Shown here: positions 52,403 to 61,087 of the stretch, piece after piece | How the letters are laid out: the number at the start of each line of letters is the position of its first letter | Numbering within the stretch: the first letter of the stretch is position 1 | DNA from: an uncultured Parafilimonas sp. | GTDB lineage: Bacteria; Bacteroidota; Bacteroidia; Chitinophagales; Chitinophagaceae | Assembly: GCA_903882935.1 (NCBI GenBank) | Contig: CAIRZB010000049.1 | Span: 1 to 64,000 of the forward strand | Reading direction: 5' to 3' | DNA length: 64,000 bases | Notes under the pieces: model-generated | Told to the model about the DNA's origin: nothing | What the model saw: only the letters and a program-made list of their open reading frames with translations | Database searches by the model: none | Made by a program: the position numbers and the translations under genes

Positions 52403-53644
52403 CTAAATGGCATCCAACGATTGTGTGATGTCGGCGATGATGTCGCCAATATATTCTAAACCAGCAGAAATACGTATCAACCCGGGTGTTATGCCTACCG
52501 ACAACCTTTCTTGCTCACTCAAGCGGCCATGGGTAGTGCTGGCCGGGTGGCTGGCTATGCTCCTGGTGTCGCCCAAGTTGGCCGTCATAGAAAGCATCTT
52601 TAAGCCATTCAAAAATTTTCTCCCACTTTCAATACCACCTTTTACCTCAAAACAAACGATACCGCCGCCGGCTTTCATCTGTTTTTTGGCAATTTCGTAC
52701 TGGGGATGGCTTTCTAAAAATGGGTATTTAACCCAAGATACCTGCGGGTGCGTTTCCAGCGCTTTAGCCAATGTAAGCGCATTTTCGCAGTGGCGTTGTA
52801 AGCGCACATCCAGCGTTTCTAAGCTTTTGCTCAGTACCCACGCATTAAACGGCGATAAGGATGGCCCCGTGTTACGGCAAAACAAGTAAATTTCTTTTAT
52901 CAGTTCGGCTTTGCCTACCACGATGCCACCTAGCACGCGGCCTTGGCCGTCGATCCACTTAGTGGCAGAATGCACCACCAAATCAGCCCCGTATTGCATG
53001 GGCTGCTGCAACAGTGGTGTTGCAAAGCAGTTATCGACATTAAGAATAAGGTTATGCTTTTTTGCCAATTGGCCGGCCCACTCAAGGTCTAGAATCTCCA
53101 ATTGCGGATTGGTAGGCGTTTCCAAATAAATCATCTTGGTATTAGGCCTTACGGCTTTTTCCCAAGCCTCTTTGTCATCAGCGGCTACCAGTGTGGCTTC
53201 AATGCCAAACCTCGGCAAAAACTTGGTAACCATGGCATAGGTGCTGCCAAAAACCGAGCTGGATGAAATAATATGGTCGCCTTGTTTAAGCAACGAGAAC
53301 ATAGAGGCAAACACCGCAGCCATACCCGTGGCAGTGGCAAAACCGGCCTCTGCGCCTTCCAAAGCGCACATTTTGGCTATAAACTCATCCACATTGGGGT
53401 TGCTGAACCGGCTGTAAATATTATCGTCGGTTTCGTCGGCAAATGCGGCGCGCATTTCCTCCGCATCCTCAAACCTAAAACTGCTGGTTAAAAACAGGGG
53501 TGTTGAGTGCTCCATTTGCTGCGAGGCAGGTGTTTGGATGCGTATGGCTTTGGTAAGCAAGGAGGTTTCCTTCCCGCTCAACCCCCCTCCGCCCCCTAAA
53601 GGGGGGACAGTAGGCTTCGTAATATTTTCTTTGCCTTCGTTCAT
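52403..53644 (-). CDS. metZ: O-succinylhomoserine sulfhydrylase (Cys/Met metabolism PLP enzyme)
   Basis: A 413-residue PLP enzyme that makes homocysteine from an activated homoserine and sulfide. Start of the core: LTKAIRIQTPASQQMEHSTP, FLTSSFRFEDAEEM, IYSRFSNPNVDEF, ATATGMAAVFASMF; the Schiff-base lysine is in HSATKWIDGQGRVLGG; the end has DTRSIASHPASTTHGRL. MetZ is favoured over cystathionine gamma-synthase by the 'FLTSSFRF' and 'RIQT' segments. The first about 25 residues (up to PPLGGGGGLSGKE) are encoded by a repeat; TTG at 53578 would avoid them. Start therefore uncertain. Confidence 0.88.
   Translation of the reverse strand: MNEGKENITKPTVPPLGGGGGLSGKETSLLTKAIRIQTPASQQMEHSTPLFLTSSFRFEDAEEMRAAFADETDDNIYSRFSNPNVDEFIAKMCALEGAEAGFATATGMAAVFASMFSLLKQGDHIISSSSVFGSTYAMVTKFLPRFGIEATLVAADDKEAWEKAVRPNTKMIYLETPTNPQLEILDLEWAGQLAKKHNLILNVDNCFATPLLQQPMQYGADLVVHSATKWIDGQGRVLGGIVVGKAELIKEIYLFCRNTGPSLSPFNAWVLSKSLETLDVRLQRHCENALTLAKALETHPQVSWVKYPFLESHPQYEIAKKQMKAGGGIVCFEVKGGIESGRKFLNGLKMLSMTANLGDTRSIASHPASTTHGRLSEQERLSVGITPGLIRISAGLEYIGDIIADITQSLDAI
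53582..53606. repeat. C-rich/G-rich palindrome in the 5' end of metZ
   Basis: CCCCCCTCCG then CCCCCTAAAGGGGGG. The sequence is read as part of metZ (Pro-Pro-Leu-Gly5-Leu) if ATG 53644 is used. A related copy lies 100 nt upstream. Confidence 0.6.
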
Positions 53645-53701
53645 AATTAACGGTAGTAATTAAAAATTCGTTGTTTTGTAGTTTTACTTTCACTCTTAAA
53701 A

Positions 53702-53762
53702 GTCCCCTTTAGGGAGATTTAGAGAGTTTAAAGTTCTCCCTTTAGGGGGCGGAGGGGGTTTC
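53702..53762. repeat. Border repeat between osmC-like gene and metZ
   Basis: GTCCCCTTTAGGGAG, about 20 nt, then CTCCCTTTAGGGGGCGGAGG. Two CCC-TTTA-GGG palindromes in inverse relation, reaching the stop codon of the OsmC-like gene. Confidence 0.6.
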
Positions 53763-54185
53763 CTAAGGATGCACCTGCACCGTCCACATTATCTTAGCAC
53801 CGGCAGCCCTTAGGGTTGCAGCCACGGAGCAATATTTGTCCATGGAAAGTTCAGCAGCGCGGTAGGCCTTGTCTTCGCTTACGTCGCCGTAAATATGAAA
53901 CTCCACCCAAATATCTTTCCAAAGGGATGGTTCCTTGCCGCTCTCCCTTTCGCCCTTCACCACCATGCGATAGCCCTTCACTTCCTGGCGCTGCTTTTTT
54001 AAAATGCTAATTACATCAATACCGCTGCAGCCTGCCAAGCCCATCAGCAACATTTGCATAGGCCGTGCGCCAAAATTTTCGCCACCCGTTTCAGGGCTGG
54101 TGTCAATCCTCACCACGTGGCCGTTGGCGTCTTTTGCCTCAAAACCATAATCGCCGTGTACCCTTTCCAATTCAATCGTAATCAT
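53763..54185 (-). CDS. OsmC/Ohr-family peroxiredoxin-like protein
   Basis: A 140-residue OsmC-type protein that would reduce organic hydroperoxides with two cysteines. The first is in LMGLAGCSGIDVISIL, the second in SMDKYCSVAATLRAAG, both at the expected spacing, with GENFGARPMQ before. The short YhfA-like form fits (about 140 residues). A GERESGKEPSLWKDIWVEFH segment is the exposed strand region. Upstream of metZ by 118 nt on the same strand; a repeat fills that gap. Confidence 0.88.
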   Translation of the reverse strand: MITIELERVHGDYGFEAKDANGHVVRIDTSPETGGENFGARPMQMLLMGLAGCSGIDVISILKKQRQEVKGYRMVVKGERESGKEPSLWKDIWVEFHIYGDVSEDKAYRAAELSMDKYCSVAATLRAAGAKIMWTVQVHP

Positions 54186-54546
54186 ACCTACAGTATTTTA
54201 AAGGAGTGCAAAGTTACCGATTTTAGGTGTACGGTTGATATTAGGGTAATGGCGGAACGCAGATTATTGGGATTCACGCAGATTCTTTGTTTAAGAAGGT
54301 GGATGATTGAACGCAGGTAGCTTTTTATACAAGCGAAAGTGTGAACGCAGATTGAACGGATTTTGAGGATGAGTGGTGATTTTTTAAAATAGCAAGAAAT
54401 GTTTTATGGAATCCCACCAATCGGGATCATCCGGAAAATCCGCGTGCCATCATCCCCCTTAAATCACCCGCACTTTCACGTTTGCCATTTCAAGATTCAC
54501 CTATTGAAACTTGCCACCTCAAAAAAAATATGTAGTTTGCTTCTGC
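54186..54546. other. Geneless region with GAACGCAGATT repeats
   Basis: About 360 nt. GGAACGCAGATT at 54253, CACGCAGATT at 54274, GAACGCAGGTAG at 54309 and GAACGCAGATTGAACGGATT at 54343-54362 are repeats of one family; the right end (54411-54450) has inverse-looking AATCCCACCAATCGGGAT and ATCCGGAAAATCCGCG. No gene. The exonuclease start region begins at 54547 with TAGTTTG a few nt upstream. Confidence 0.6.
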
Positions 54547-55884
54547 ATGTATGCAATTGTTGACATAGAAACTACAGGCAGCCAGCCAGACGGTAACGGT
54601 ATTACGGAAATTGCCATTGTACTGCACAACGGCGTTGAAGTGGAGGGGCGGTACGAAACCTTGGTAAACCCCGGTTACCCCATACCGCCTTATGTGGTGC
54701 ACCTTACCGGCATTACCAATGAGATGGTGGCTAAAGCCCCGCCTTTTAGTGCCGTGGCAGAAAATATTTACCGGCTGCTGAGCAACCGCATATTTGTGGC
54801 CCACAATGTAAATTTTGACCATAGTTTTATAAAATATCACCTGCGGGGCTCGGGGTACGAATGGAGCCCCAAAAAACTTTGTACCCTTAAGTTGGCCCGT
54901 AAGGCTTTTCCCGGGGTGCCCAAATATGGGCTTGACAATATTTGCCGCACGTTGAATATTGCTGTTAAAAACCGCCACCGGGCAGGCGGAGATGCCGATG
55001 CCACAGCCATTTTGTTTGGGATGATATTTGAAAAAGGCGGCGAAAAAATGATACGTGAGTTTTTAAAAAAAGAAAACCGCGAACAGATACTACCCCCAAA
55101 CCTGCCCCATGAGCAGGTGAAAAACTTGCCTTACGTGCCGGGCGTATATTATTTTCACAACGCTAAAGGCAAGGTGGTGTACGTAGGCAAGGCCATTAAT
55201 ATCAAAAACCGCGTGGTAAGCCACTTTTCGGGCTTTGAAACAGGCAAAAAAAGGCAGGAATTTCTACGGGTAATCCATTCGGTAAGTTATAAAGAATGCC
55301 CCACAGAACTTACCGCGTGTATTTTGGAGAGTGTGGAAATAAAGCGTTTGTGGCCTACTTATAATATTAGCCAAAAAGGGCCTGAGCAAGCCTACGGCAT
55401 TTATTGCTTTGAGGATGGCAGGGGATACCAACGGTTGGCGATTGATAAAAAACGGAAGCATTATGAGCCGTTGGTGTCGTTTAATTTATTGGCGGATGCC
55501 CACCGCATGCTGTGGAAGGTGGTAAGAGAATTTGCCTTGCACCCAACTTTATGCTTTTTAGACAAATCAGCACCCGTTAGCGAAGAGGAGTACCCCGAGC
55601 CAACTTTGTACAATGCCCGCGTGGAGGCTGCCGTGGAATACATGAAAAAAGAAATGGGTACCTACGCCATTTTTGAGGAGGCCGCATTTGATAAAAAAAA
55701 CGCTTGCGTGCTGGTAGAAAGCGGCAAGTTTTACGGTATGGGGCTGATACCGGAGAACTTAAATTTTACACAGCCGGATTACCTTAAGCCGCACCTTACC
55801 CAATACCCGGAAAACGAGGTGATTAAAAGCATGATACGCAGCTACGCCCAAAAGCATCCTTCAAGGGTAATGGTGATGGATTGA
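54547..55884 (+). CDS. DnaQ-like exonuclease fused to GIY-YIG nuclease
   Basis: A 445-residue DNA-processing protein. Residues 1-165: DEDDh 3'-5' exonuclease with AIVDIETTG, VAHNVNFDHSFIKYHL and HRAGGDADATAILFG. Residues about 195-285: GIY-YIG endonuclease of the UvrC N-terminal/Cho type, LPYVPGVYYFHNAKGKVVYV, GKAINIKNRVVSHFSG, LTACILESVEIKRLWPTYN. A C-terminal region of about 150 residues is unassigned. The combination is found in several phyla and is thought to act in repair or proofreading. ATG at 54547 begins the first exonuclease strand; a TTG at 54511 is less likely. Confidence 0.9.
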   Translation: MYAIVDIETTGSQPDGNGITEIAIVLHNGVEVEGRYETLVNPGYPIPPYVVHLTGITNEMVAKAPPFSAVAENIYRLLSNRIFVAHNVNFDHSFIKYHLRGSGYEWSPKKLCTLKLARKAFPGVPKYGLDNICRTLNIAVKNRHRAGGDADATAILFGMIFEKGGEKMIREFLKKENREQILPPNLPHEQVKNLPYVPGVYYFHNAKGKVVYVGKAINIKNRVVSHFSGFETGKKRQEFLRVIHSVSYKECPTELTACILESVEIKRLWPTYNISQKGPEQAYGIYCFEDGRGYQRLAIDKKRKHYEPLVSFNLLADAHRMLWKVVREFALHPTLCFLDKSAPVSEEEYPEPTLYNARVEAAVEYMKKEMGTYAIFEEAAFDKKNACVLVESGKFYGMGLIPENLNFTQPDYLKPHLTQYPENEVIKSMIRSYAQKHPSRVMVMD

Positions 55885-56122
55885 TGCACGGCCACTTACA
55901 ACAGTCTAAGGTAAATACTAGCAGAGGTGTGTAATACACCACAGTAGTAGGCTTTCAGCCTTTTTCATTTTGAAGATATTTTAATCATCATCGGCCAACA
56001 GATACAACTCATAGCCATCGTACGTTTTATTACTGAATTTACAGTTACACTGGTTGGTATTTCTAAGTTGATTGAGGCTAATGCGCCTGACACCCCAAAT
56101 GTTCACAATAACTGACAACCGG

Positions 56123-56653
56123 CTAAATCTCTTTTTTCATCAAATACATACCCCTTAATTCCGCTTTCATTTTCTCTAACGCTAAACGATGGGTGCCGCA
56201 AATGCCAAAACCCTGTTGGGTGTAGAAGGTAATGGGTTTTACACTGCTGTCCATCACCTTAAGCCAAATGGTTTTTTTGTGTAATGTTGCGGCCAATGCA
56301 TCTACAAAACTTACCACTTCTTTGCCAATGCCTTTGCCGCTGGCCGCCTTGCTTAAATAAATCCTTTCCAATTCTAACGCATCAACACCAAGTACATCTT
56401 GAAAAGGCGCATCAACATTAACCTTTAAAAAACCTACTGCCTCATCTTCACAGTAAACCAAGTAAAAACGTGCGTTGCCATCCTCTAGTTCTAATGTAAG
56501 CTGGGTAATTGAAAAGCTTTTTTGCATATACCATTCACCCCCATCATCCCACAAGTGCAGGTAATGGTCGGCATAGGCCTTCAACGCAACCATGCGCAAA
56601 AGGCCCACATCCGCAACTGAAATGGGGCTTATCAATATCTTTTTTTTATCCAT
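56123..56653 (-). CDS. GNAT-family N-acetyltransferase
   Basis: A 176-residue acetyltransferase with the acetyl-CoA loop in LERIYLSKAASGKGIGKEVV (R/Q-x-x-G-x-G/A), preceded by VGFLKVNVDAPFQDVLGVDA and followed by IWLKVMDSSVKPITFYTQQG. ATG at 56653 is used; it overlaps the stop of the upstream acetyltransferase gene by 8 nt, so the two are translationally coupled. Substrate unknown. Confidence 0.85.
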   Translation of the reverse strand: MDKKKILISPISVADVGLLRMVALKAYADHYLHLWDDGGEWYMQKSFSITQLTLELEDGNARFYLVYCEDEAVGFLKVNVDAPFQDVLGVDALELERIYLSKAASGKGIGKEVVSFVDALAATLHKKTIWLKVMDSSVKPITFYTQQGFGICGTHRLALEKMKAELRGMYLMKKEI

Positions 56654-57167
56654 TGTTTGGCAAAGCCTCCCTGTTAAAGCTATACACCAAGGCCGTTTTC
56701 CCCTCTTCATTCAGCGTACCGGTTTGCTTAAACCCCGCCTTAATTAAAACGTTTTGGGAAGCCGTGTTGGGAATTTCGGTTATGGCATACAATATATCGG
56801 GCTGATGGTGGGTAAAAAAATAACGCATGCCTGTTTTAAGCAGTTCACTGGCAAAACCCTTGCCCCAATATTCCGGCAACAACGCGTACCCAATATGTAG
56901 TTTTTTTTCGTTGCCATCCATGGTTAAAATTGAGAACGAGCCTATATAGCGGCCATCAGCCTTGTCAATAGCGGCCCACCTGCCCGTATTGGGGTACGCA
57001 TCGTATAATTTAATATTGGCCTCCAAGAATGTGTCACTTTCTTGGCGGGGTATCACCGGCCTTATATAACGCATTACTTCCGCATTGCCGCTAAACCGGA
57101 AAAAGTTGTCTGCATCTTCGCTCGTATACCGTCGTACTAGCAACCGCTGTGTTTCAAAAATAAGCAA
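56646..57167 (-). CDS. RimJ/RimL-type N-acetyltransferase
   Basis: A 173-residue GNAT protein of the ribosomal-protein/amino-acid acetyltransferase group: FETQRLLVRRYTSEDADNFF at the start, LHIGYALLPEYWGKGFASEL for acetyl-CoA binding and IPNTASQNVLIKAGFKQTGT. First of two overlapping acetyltransferase genes that are not close paralogues. Target unknown. Confidence 0.85.
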   Translation of the reverse strand: MLIFETQRLLVRRYTSEDADNFFRFSGNAEVMRYIRPVIPRQESDTFLEANIKLYDAYPNTGRWAAIDKADGRYIGSFSILTMDGNEKKLHIGYALLPEYWGKGFASELLKTGMRYFFTHHQPDILYAITEIPNTASQNVLIKAGFKQTGTLNEEGKTALVYSFNREALPNNG

Positions 57168-57392
57168 GGGGGTATTTTTAAGCGACTAAAATACTATTTA
57201 TGTGGATAGAAAAATCGGCCCAACGTCTATTCCTTAAACCCAAAACAATCCAAGCCCAAAAATTACTCTACGCACAATATGGCAAAACCCTGCATATACT
57301 CCTTAAAAGCTGCTTGTTTAACCGGGCAATTAATTTCAACATTTTTTGTCATTACCTATATCCACACGACCCAATGACTAATGACTTAATGA
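57168..57392. other. Spacer between acetyltransferase genes and prfC
   Basis: 225 nt with a short frame at 57200-57415 that has no coding character and overlaps the prfC end. CAATGACTAATGACTTAATGACTATT (split: CCAATGACTAATGAC, TTAATGACTATT) at 57370-57395 is a small three-fold ATGACTAATGACT-like direct repeat of about 10 nt. Confidence 0.4.
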
Positions 57393-58979
57393 CTATTTAT
57401 GTATCTCACTCGTAAAATGAAACTCTATATCTGGGTTGTTCTGGCGCTCTGTGTTTAAAAACCATTCGCTTTGGGCTAGGTAAACAGGGTGGCCGTCTTT
57501 ATCAGCCGCTGAATTCTGCTGCTTAAACCGTAAAAAATCCTCCAGTTTTGCGGGTTTTTTGCTGGTTAGCCAGCATGCTTTGTAGTACGGCAGTGTTCTA
57601 AACTCGCAAGCTGCACTGTACTCCTGCAGCAGTCGGTACTGTATCACTTCAAACTGCAGCTCGCCCACACAACCAATAATCTTTTTGTTTCCGCCAAACT
57701 GGGTAAACAACTGCGCCACACCCTCATCGGTCAACTGGCTGATGCCTTTTTCCAATTGCTTGGTTTTCATGGGGTCTTTGTTCACCAGCTCTTTAAAAAT
57801 TTCCGGCGAAAAGGATGGTATTCCGGTAAAATAAAAATCTTCGCCCTCGGTAAGGGTATCCCCAATTTTAAAGTTACCGGTATCAAACAAACCTACCACA
57901 TCGCCCGCATAGGCATCTTCAATCACATCCTTACTGCGTGCCATAAAGCTGTAGGGGTTGCTAAAGCGCACATCCCTATCAAGCCGTACGTGGTGGTAAT
58001 AATGGTTGCGCTCAAACTTGCCGCTGCACACACGTAAAAAAGCAATGCGGTCGCGGTGCTTGGGGTCTAGGTTGGCGTGAATTTTAAACACAAAACCGCT
58101 GAATTTATCCTCACCAACGTCTACGCTGCGCACACTGGTTTCGCGGCTGCGGGGCACAGGCGCTATGGATATAAACACGTTCAGCAACTCCCGCACGCCA
58201 AAGTTGTTTATGGCACTGCCAAAAAACACCGGGGCTATTTTGCCACTTAAGTAGTCATCTGTGTTAAGGTGGCCATACACGCCGTCAATTAATTCCACAT
58301 CCTCACGCAACTGGTCGGCATCCTTCTCCCCTATCTTGCTGTCAAGCAGGCTGTCATTAAGGTCTTCAATAGTCACTACATCCTCATCGTTGGCCTTGGT
58401 ATTGGCGGTAAACAGCAGCAGGCTTTTATCGTGCAGGTTGTACACCCCCTTAAAATCCTTGCCGCTGTTTATAGGCCAGGTCATGGGGTGCAGTTGCAGT
58501 TTCAATTCGTTTTCAATTTCCTCCAGTAGGTCAAAACGGTTTTTACCGTCCCTGTCCATTTTGTTGATGAACACAATCACGGGCGTATCGCGCATGCGGC
58601 ACACCTCCATCAGGCGGCGGGTTTGGTCTTCCACACCGTTCACGCTGTCAATAACCAGCACCACACTGTCCACCGCCGTAAGCGTGCGGTAGGTATCCTC
58701 GGCAAAGTCTTTGTGGCCGGGCGTATCCAAAAGGTTTATCAGGGTATTTTCATATTCAAACGTCATTACGGAGGTGGCAACGGATATACCCCTTTGGCGC
58801 TCAATTTCCATAAAGTCGCTGGTAGCATGCTTTTTTATCTTGTTGCTTTTAACCGCGCCGGCAGTTTGAATGGCGCCGCCAAACAACAGGAATTTTTCCG
58901 TAAGGGTTGTTTTACCCGCATCCGGGTGGCTTATAATGGCAAATGTTTTACGCCTGTTTATTTCCTTGCTATATTTCAT
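57393..58979 (-). CDS. prfC: Peptide chain release factor 3
   Basis: A 528-residue GTPase that recycles RF1/RF2 from the ribosome after termination. G1: [15 protein letters not shown]2 region [15 protein letters not shown]3: [15 protein letters not shown]4: NKMDRD. Later domains show [20 protein letters not shown] and [14 protein letters not shown], typical of RF3. Length equals the family norm when ATG 58979 is used; the frame extends 53 residues upstream without similarity. No neighbours in an operon. Confidence 0.95.
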   Translation of the reverse strand: MKYSKEINRRKTFAIISHPDAGKTTLTEKFLLFGGAIQTAGAVKSNKIKKHATSDFMEIERQRGISVATSVMTFEYENTLINLLDTPGHKDFAEDTYRTLTAVDSVVLVIDSVNGVEDQTRRLMEVCRMRDTPVIVFINKMDRDGKNRFDLLEEIENELKLQLHPMTWPINSGKDFKGVYNLHDKSLLLFTANTKANDEDVVTIEDLNDSLLDSKIGEKDADQLREDVELIDGVYGHLNTDDYLSGKIAPVFFGSAINNFGVRELLNVFISIAPVPRSRETSVRSVDVGEDKFSGFVFKIHANLDPKHRDRIAFLRVCSGKFERNHYYHHVRLDRDVRFSNPYSFMARSKDVIEDAYAGDVVGLFDTGNFKIGDTLTEGEDFYFTGIPSFSPEIFKELVNKDPMKTKQLEKGISQLTDEGVAQLFTQFGGNKKIIGCVGELQFEVIQYRLLQEYSAACEFRTLPYYKACWLTSKKPAKLEDFLRFKQQNSAADKDGHPVYLAQSEWFLNTERQNNPDIEFHFTSEIHK

Positions 58980-59220
58980 ATGTAGTCCGACAGTTGGGAA
59001 GACGGAAAGACGGGAAGAAATACCCACCGCTCCTTTCCAAATTCCTGTATTTAAAGGCGGCAAAGGTAAGTGTTGTTTTGAGAGAAGGAACGGGGATTTG
59101 GGGAATGTGCGGGGTAAAGAGAAGCTTTTTATGTGCAACTAAGAGTGTAATCCAATTTTTTTGCAATCCTGAGACAATGATTGTAAATTTATTAGGCCGT
59201 AGGATTTTCAATTCCGAACT

Positions 59221-59724
59221 ATGTTTATAAAAATGTCATCATTCCCCTTCAAGAAAGTCTTGATTGCGTGGGTTGCCCTGCTACTTACGTTGGTTTGGAT
59301 GTTGCTTATTATTTCGGGCAACTATGTTGAAGGAATTGAGGATGTATCCAGGCTTTTACTGTTTCCTACCCTTTTCGCAGTACTTTTTGTTTATCTATCC
59401 ATGGTTCCCCACGGATATAGAGTTTATTATGATGCAGATAATTTATGGTTCAAAAAAAAGGGTAAATTTTTCTCCGTTCGGTTAACGCAGGTAGTAATGC
59501 TAGAATCCAACCAGGTTGCCTCTTTCAGCTCGTTTGGTGGATACAATAATTGCTGTTTAACTTTTATAGATGCTGATGAACAGCCATCATGCATATATTT
59601 TTATTCAAATAAAATAGAAAATTTCTGGCAGCAAAAGGCACTAAACCGTTTTATAACAATTGTGAAGCAGAATAACCCTGATTTTAGATATGAGAAACAG
59701 TTGGCATTTTTTAAAATAAATTAA
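59221..59724 (+). CDS. Hypothetical membrane protein
   Basis: A 167-residue protein with two N-terminal helices (VLIAWVALLLTLVWMLLIIS; LLLFPTLFAVLFVYLSMV) and a cytosolic C-terminal part with strands YRVYYDADNLWFKKKGKFFS and VMLESNQVASFSSF. The layout (two helices, then a strand-rich domain of about 100 residues) recalls bacterial PH-like DUF proteins, but no family is named. Isolated gene. Confidence 0.6.
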   Translation: MFIKMSSFPFKKVLIAWVALLLTLVWMLLIISGNYVEGIEDVSRLLLFPTLFAVLFVYLSMVPHGYRVYYDADNLWFKKKGKFFSVRLTQVVMLESNQVASFSSFGGYNNCCLTFIDADEQPSCIYFYSNKIENFWQQKALNRFITIVKQNNPDFRYEKQLAFFKIN

Positions 59725-59837
59725 CTGAAGCGTGGGCAACGCGAAAAAAAATACTTTTTACAACAATCTAAAACGTGACAATAGCTCAAACTTCCTTAAC
59801 AAATCCCCTTCACAACCAAAAACATCCCGGTTCTATC

Positions 59838-60239
59838 ATGCCACCCCTCAAAAAACGCCTCATATACCTCCTCTGCTTCATCCTCATAATCCCCATCGGC
59901 CTTAGCACGCGCAAGTACGGGGCAAGCATGCCATACATCGTTGCCCAATACGGCGGCGACACGCTGTATGCCACCTGCTGGTTTTTCTTCCTGCGAATAT
60001 TTTTTGTTAAGCCGCCGGTATGGCACATGGTGCTGTATACCTTTCTGGCATGCATTTGTATTGAAATATTGCAATTGTACCAAGCCCCTTGGATACAAAA
60101 GTTTAGGCACACCCCGCCGTTCGGCCTGCTATTGGGCTACGGCTTTTTGTGGAGCGATTGGCTTTGCTATGCCGCAGGCTCGCTGCTCGCATGGCCTATT
60201 GCTTACGCAATAGAAGGAAAACGGAACGCAGATTTTTAG
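59838..60239 (+). CDS. DUF2809 family membrane protein
   Basis: A 133-residue membrane protein of about four helices. Family features are LIYLLCFILIIPIGLSTRKY, GGDTLYATCWFFFLRIFF (the G-D-T-L-W/Y-A motif), LACICIEILQLYQAPWIQ and FLWSDWLCYAAGSLLAW. DUF2809 is distantly like VanZ; role unknown. ATG at 59838 is used. The last codons (N-A-D-F) and the stop come from a GGAACGCAGAT repeat. Confidence 0.82.
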   Translation: MPPLKKRLIYLLCFILIIPIGLSTRKYGASMPYIVAQYGGDTLYATCWFFFLRIFFVKPPVWHMVLYTFLACICIEILQLYQAPWIQKFRHTPPFGLLLGYGFLWSDWLCYAAGSLLAWPIAYAIEGKRNADF

Positions 60240-60350
60240 GATAGGATGGATAAACGCAGATAAAATGGTGATAATTGCCAATAGAATTGAACCTTGTTAT
60301 TTGTTTTTCAAAATCCTTCCAATCCTAAAAATCCACCCAATCTGCGTTCC
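60223..60350. repeat. Palindromic repeat element of the GAACGCAGATT family
   Basis: Left arm GGAACGCAGAT (60223-60233) then TTTTTAGGATAGGATGGAT; right arm ATCCTTCCAATCCTAAAAAT, 9 nt, ATCTGCGTTCC (60313-60350). The arms are inverse copies except for a 12-nt insertion in the right one. The element is about 128 nt, spans the gap between two convergent genes and overlaps the end of the DUF2809 gene. Confidence 0.75.
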
Positions 60351-60356
60351 ATTTCC

Positions 60357-60920
60357 TCAATCCAGCCTTTTATTTATTTCGTCATTTATTTTGGCAAACA
60401 GGTGTTCCGGCTTAAATACGCGCCAGTTGGGTATTTCCATTAGCTCGATGTAGTAATTGAGTTTTTTCTTTTTAAAGTCATACTGGGTGGCCACGGGCAT
60501 ATCCAACGCCACTATCCAGCCTTCTTTATCAGTCACCTCTTCAAACCACTCGGTATAATAATCCTTGTCGCCACTGTGAAAGTTGAGCACGTTTTCGGCA
60601 ATCAGTATAAACTTGGTAATGCCTGCCGCATACAGGTCGTCCACCACATCGCGTTTCAGCATCATAATGTCGTTTTCAATGGCATCGTTCCACTCCCCTA
60701 TCAGCTCTATTATCACGTACTGTTGCTCATAATCGGCAAACAATATCTTCATATACAGGGTACGGCTGCCAAACTCGTCCCATTGGGGGTGTATATAATA
60801 ATTATACACGGTTTGGCTAAACTCAAACTCGCTGTAGGTGCGGCCAAAAAAGGGGGAACGCGGGTCGGTCTCCGCAGTATATAAATATCGCCAGTTATAA
60901 AACGGTTCAATCTCGTGCAT
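60357..60920 (-). CDS. Conserved hypothetical protein
   Basis: A 187-residue soluble protein, acidic and rich in Tyr/Trp/Phe. Recognisable but unassigned stretches: FYNWRYLYTAETDPRSPFFG, TVYNYYIHPQWDEFGSRTLY, VIIELIGEWNDAIENDIMML and NYYIELMEIPNWRVFKPEHL. No signal peptide, helix pair or catalytic motif. It appears complete and of normal composition. It has a palindromic repeat on its 3' side and an intergenic gap of about 110 nt to the metK terminator. Function unknown. Confidence 0.65.
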   Translation of the reverse strand: MHEIEPFYNWRYLYTAETDPRSPFFGRTYSEFEFSQTVYNYYIHPQWDEFGSRTLYMKILFADYEQQYVIIELIGEWNDAIENDIMMLKRDVVDDLYAAGITKFILIAENVLNFHSGDKDYYTEWFEEVTDKEGWIVALDMPVATQYDFKKKKLNYYIELMEIPNWRVFKPEHLFAKINDEINKRLD

Positions 60921-61028
60921 GCTTCAATTACTTCAATACAAAATTACAATAATTACTATACCGTAAACCCATCAACGCCAATACCTACCCATAATGTCCG
61001 TGGCATTAAAAGGTTTCAACCCCACCCT

Positions 61029-61066
61029 AATAAAACGCCCCCACATTGCTGCAGGGGCGTTTTATT
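61029..61066 (-). terminator. Terminator of metK
   Basis: Perfect 13-bp stem AATAAAACGCCCC/GGGGCGTTTTATT with a 12-nt loop. It ends 22 nt from the metK stop and has T-rich flanks in both directions. Confidence 0.9.
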
Positions 61067-61087
61067 AAAATGTATTTCGATAGTTTG

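Noticed and set aside
57200-57415. 71-codon frame between acetyltransferase genes and prfC
   Set aside because: Runs into the 3' end of prfC; composition not coding-like; no motif.
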